34,462 nt of DNA from an uncultured Bacteroidales bacterium (lineage in GTDB: Bacteria > Bacteroidota > Bacteroidia > Bacteroidales > WCHB1-69), in contig CAJOKR010000049.1 in NCBI GenBank assembly GCA_905235135.1, positions 1 to 34,462 of the forward strand. Direction: 5' to 3'. A model generated the notes under the pieces. It worked only from the letters and a program-made list of their open reading frames with translations. It did not search any database and was not told where the DNA came from. The translations under genes and the position numbers were made by a program. Numbering within the stretch: position 1 is the stretch's first letter; every line of letters begins with the position of its first letter. Below are positions 34,458-34,462 of this stretch, one piece after another.

Positions 34458-34462
34458 CCAAT

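Overview
This window looks like chromosomal DNA from a Bacteroidota, probably Bacteroidales-like, bacterium. The signs are: many -7 boxes of the form TAnnTTTG and almost no purine-rich Shine-Dalgarno sites; a T9SS-sorted surface protein with GLUG repeats; a BatD-like protein; an HU-CCDC81/SPOR envelope protein; a THUMP-like methyltransferase of the PG_1098 type; a 'four helix bundle suffix' protein; and a CMP-KDO synthase, which indicates a Gram-negative envelope. I cannot name the genus from the sequence alone.

Layout. (1) 1-5010 is a decayed accessory/defence region: an internally deleted IS1634-like transposase, a HigB toxin with a frameshifted HigA-ImmA/IrrE partner, a type I methylase (hsdM) broken by a frameshift and a large deletion, an intact AbiH gene, a NERD-domain fragment and a possible SGNH-hydrolase tail. 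(2) 5100-7300 holds groES-groEL behind a strong match to a sigma-54 promoter. (3) 7370-8040 is an MntA/HepT toxin-antitoxin pair, followed by a candidate structured RNA (8133-8246). (4) 8348-11832 is a large T9SS cargo gene with one frameshift, followed by about 870 bases of repeat-rich DNA without a gene. (5) 12710-21743 is mostly housekeeping on the + strand: OPT transporter, deoxynucleoside kinase, KdsB, HU/SPOR protein, PssA (frameshifted), LOG-family protein, DNA polymerase III delta', and a BatD-like protein behind a second sigma-54-like site. (6) 21936-25351 holds the THUMP-like methyltransferase, a NERD protein and a divergent four-helix-suffix protein; the last two end in the same kind of C4 zinc finger. 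(7) 25415-34328 holds Mfd, a LytTR regulator coupled to a NAGPA/DUF2233 membrane protein, a WG-repeat protein, a frameshifted TerB-like protein, a GT4 glycosyltransferase and RNase Z.

The most notable non-gene structure is a family of 28-base palindromes (GTAG...CTAC, two subtypes, seven copies). They sit between genes and also inside reading frames. In two unrelated proteins the same subtype is read in the same frame, giving VGANN-S, and another copy supplies the stop codon of the methyltransferase gene. Other repeats are a 21-unit TTTARGG heptamer array (21744-21890) and a cluster of 29-base units between the T9SS gene and the OPT gene. At least five genes carry single frameshifts. One is pssA, which is normally essential, so some of these may be sequence errors rather than real lesions.
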